Assembly (NCBI GenBank): GCA_008360975.2
Contig: CM039182.1
Span: 93,331,405-93,395,404, forward strand
DNA: 64,000 nt
Reading direction: 5' to 3'
Source of the DNA: Lichenostomus cassidix
Lineage: Eukaryota; Chordata; Aves; Passeriformes; Meliphagidae
Below the pieces are notes generated by a model. That model was given only the letters and a program-made list of their open reading frames with translations, had not been told where the DNA came from and searched no databases. Both the position numbers and the translations under genes were made by a program. Position 1 is the first letter of the stretch, and the number at the start of each line of letters is the position of its first letter. Shown here one piece after another: positions 62,978 to 64,000 of the stretch.

Positions 62978-64000
62978 CTAGATAAAATACTGGTGCTTCC
63001 CTCAGGTCACCTGAGGCAGAGTTTATGTAGGGGCTAAACATTCAGTAATACTTTTCAGTGAAATATTCTCTGCCTTCATGGCTGTGGGACTTGATCCAGC
63101 TTGAAAGTTCAACACATACATACATGCTTAATTATACATCATGGAATTCTCCTTGAGTCTAACAGTGAATGTGGGTGTGCTGCTGAATTTGGGACCACAA
63201 CCACACCCGAGGCTCACTGTCTGTGTGCAAATATCTGACTCTGTCTTCTGCTGCCTCTGTGAGACCCCAACAGCCTCACTAACATTCTTTGCCTCTGAGC
63301 AGGATGTGGGGAGCACAACCAAGATAATCACTTGTGTTACCAAGGATAGTGTGTGGCAGGAAAGCCCAGAGTATCTTTGTGAGAGAAATGTCCCCAGAAA
63401 GTAGCTAAAATTTTCCTGCTGGAAGGGAGTTTTTTTCCACATCATTCCCCTTGCTGATAAAAGGTTTGAGATTGTGTAGAGAATCTTTCTCGGCATACTA
63501 GTAAATACCTTTTTTCCTTTAAACCAAAGAACAGTAAAATGGCAATTAATTTAGACTAGGTAAAATATATAATTACCTAGTCATAAAATGGACCATAAAA
63601 GTACTACATTGTTGAATCCATTTCATTAGTAGTATGTACATAAAAACTGTTTTAGTGTATAAAGACGTAAGTATTGTGCTTCATTGTTTTCAAATGACAG
63701 TGCCTTGCTTTTTCTTGGTTTTGCAAACAGACCTTTCAGCAATGTTTTACTCCAGGAGTTGTTTAAACTTCTTTTCCTTGTAATATCCACATGATGCTAA
63801 CTTCATCGTGAAACAGCTCAAAAGCATCAATGTAACTTAAGAAAACAAAGCCAAAAGCTGTAGGTCGCATAAACCCAGACTGAATGTTGATGAGGCAGTT
63901 TTATTTGTTTTAATCCCTAAATTTGGGGGTGTTGCAGACAAATTGGCAAACTAACAAGTAGTGGCAGGAGTAGAGCTGCCTTTCTAACTTTCATCTCTTT
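62978..64000. other. Non-genic DNA, nothing recognised
   Basis: Overlapping frames at about 63,130-63,500 lie on both strands and share no recognisable domain. The rest is AT-rich unique DNA. Confidence 0.55.

Noticed and set aside
1..64000. Bacterial-type systems, CRISPR arrays, operons, tRNA or rRNA genes
   Set aside because: The sequence is vertebrate-like, with CR1 LINEs, an ERV LTR and CpG depletion. No regular spacer-repeat array, cloverleaf or rRNA segment was found by eye.

Overview
The window reads as vertebrate, almost certainly avian, nuclear DNA. The main evidence is a recognisable chicken-repeat-1 (CR1) LINE 3' end at 27,885-28,316. It carries the bird-type body and the 'ggtcttttccaacc ... 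attctg' tail. Further support comes from older CR1 remains, one short solo endogenous-retrovirus LTR, low repeat density, AT-rich non-coding sequence and CpG depletion outside one island. No protein-coding gene, tRNA, rRNA or known small RNA could be recognised. Stop-free stretches rarely exceed about 150 codons, many lack an ATG, and the longest lie in GC-rich patches where stops are rare by composition. The window is probably intergenic DNA (a gene desert) or the inside of a very long intron.

Layout. Positions 1-27.8 kb are AT-rich unique DNA with small microsatellites, a MIR-like fragment with exon-like flanks near 8.45 kb, an ancient amniote repeat near 10.2 kb, and a TG tract at 18.2 kb. 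At 27.8-28.3 kb lies a 5'-inverted CR1 copy. Between 31.4 and 36.3 kb are three AT-rich stretches full of homeodomain, PBX/HOX, SOX and CRE-like motifs that resemble conserved non-coding elements; this is inference. The only CpG island covers 39.54-40.14 kb (44 CpG counted in 600 bases) and has a consensus splice donor on each strand, so it is the best candidate promoter and first exon. Another conserved-element-like stretch lies at 46.5-46.9 kb. A 265-bp solo LTR with TG/CA ends and a perfect 6-bp target-site duplication sits at 53,778-54,042. From 57.46 to 60.8 kb there is a cluster of old CR1 pieces: an antisense reverse-transcriptase fossil still readable as protein, a plus-strand CR1 tail, and a plus-strand fragment from the region just ahead of the RT domain.

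No operon-like or system-like gene set exists here. The interesting content is retroelement structure, the lone CpG island and candidate regulatory DNA. Family assignments rest on remembered consensus features, since no search could be run.
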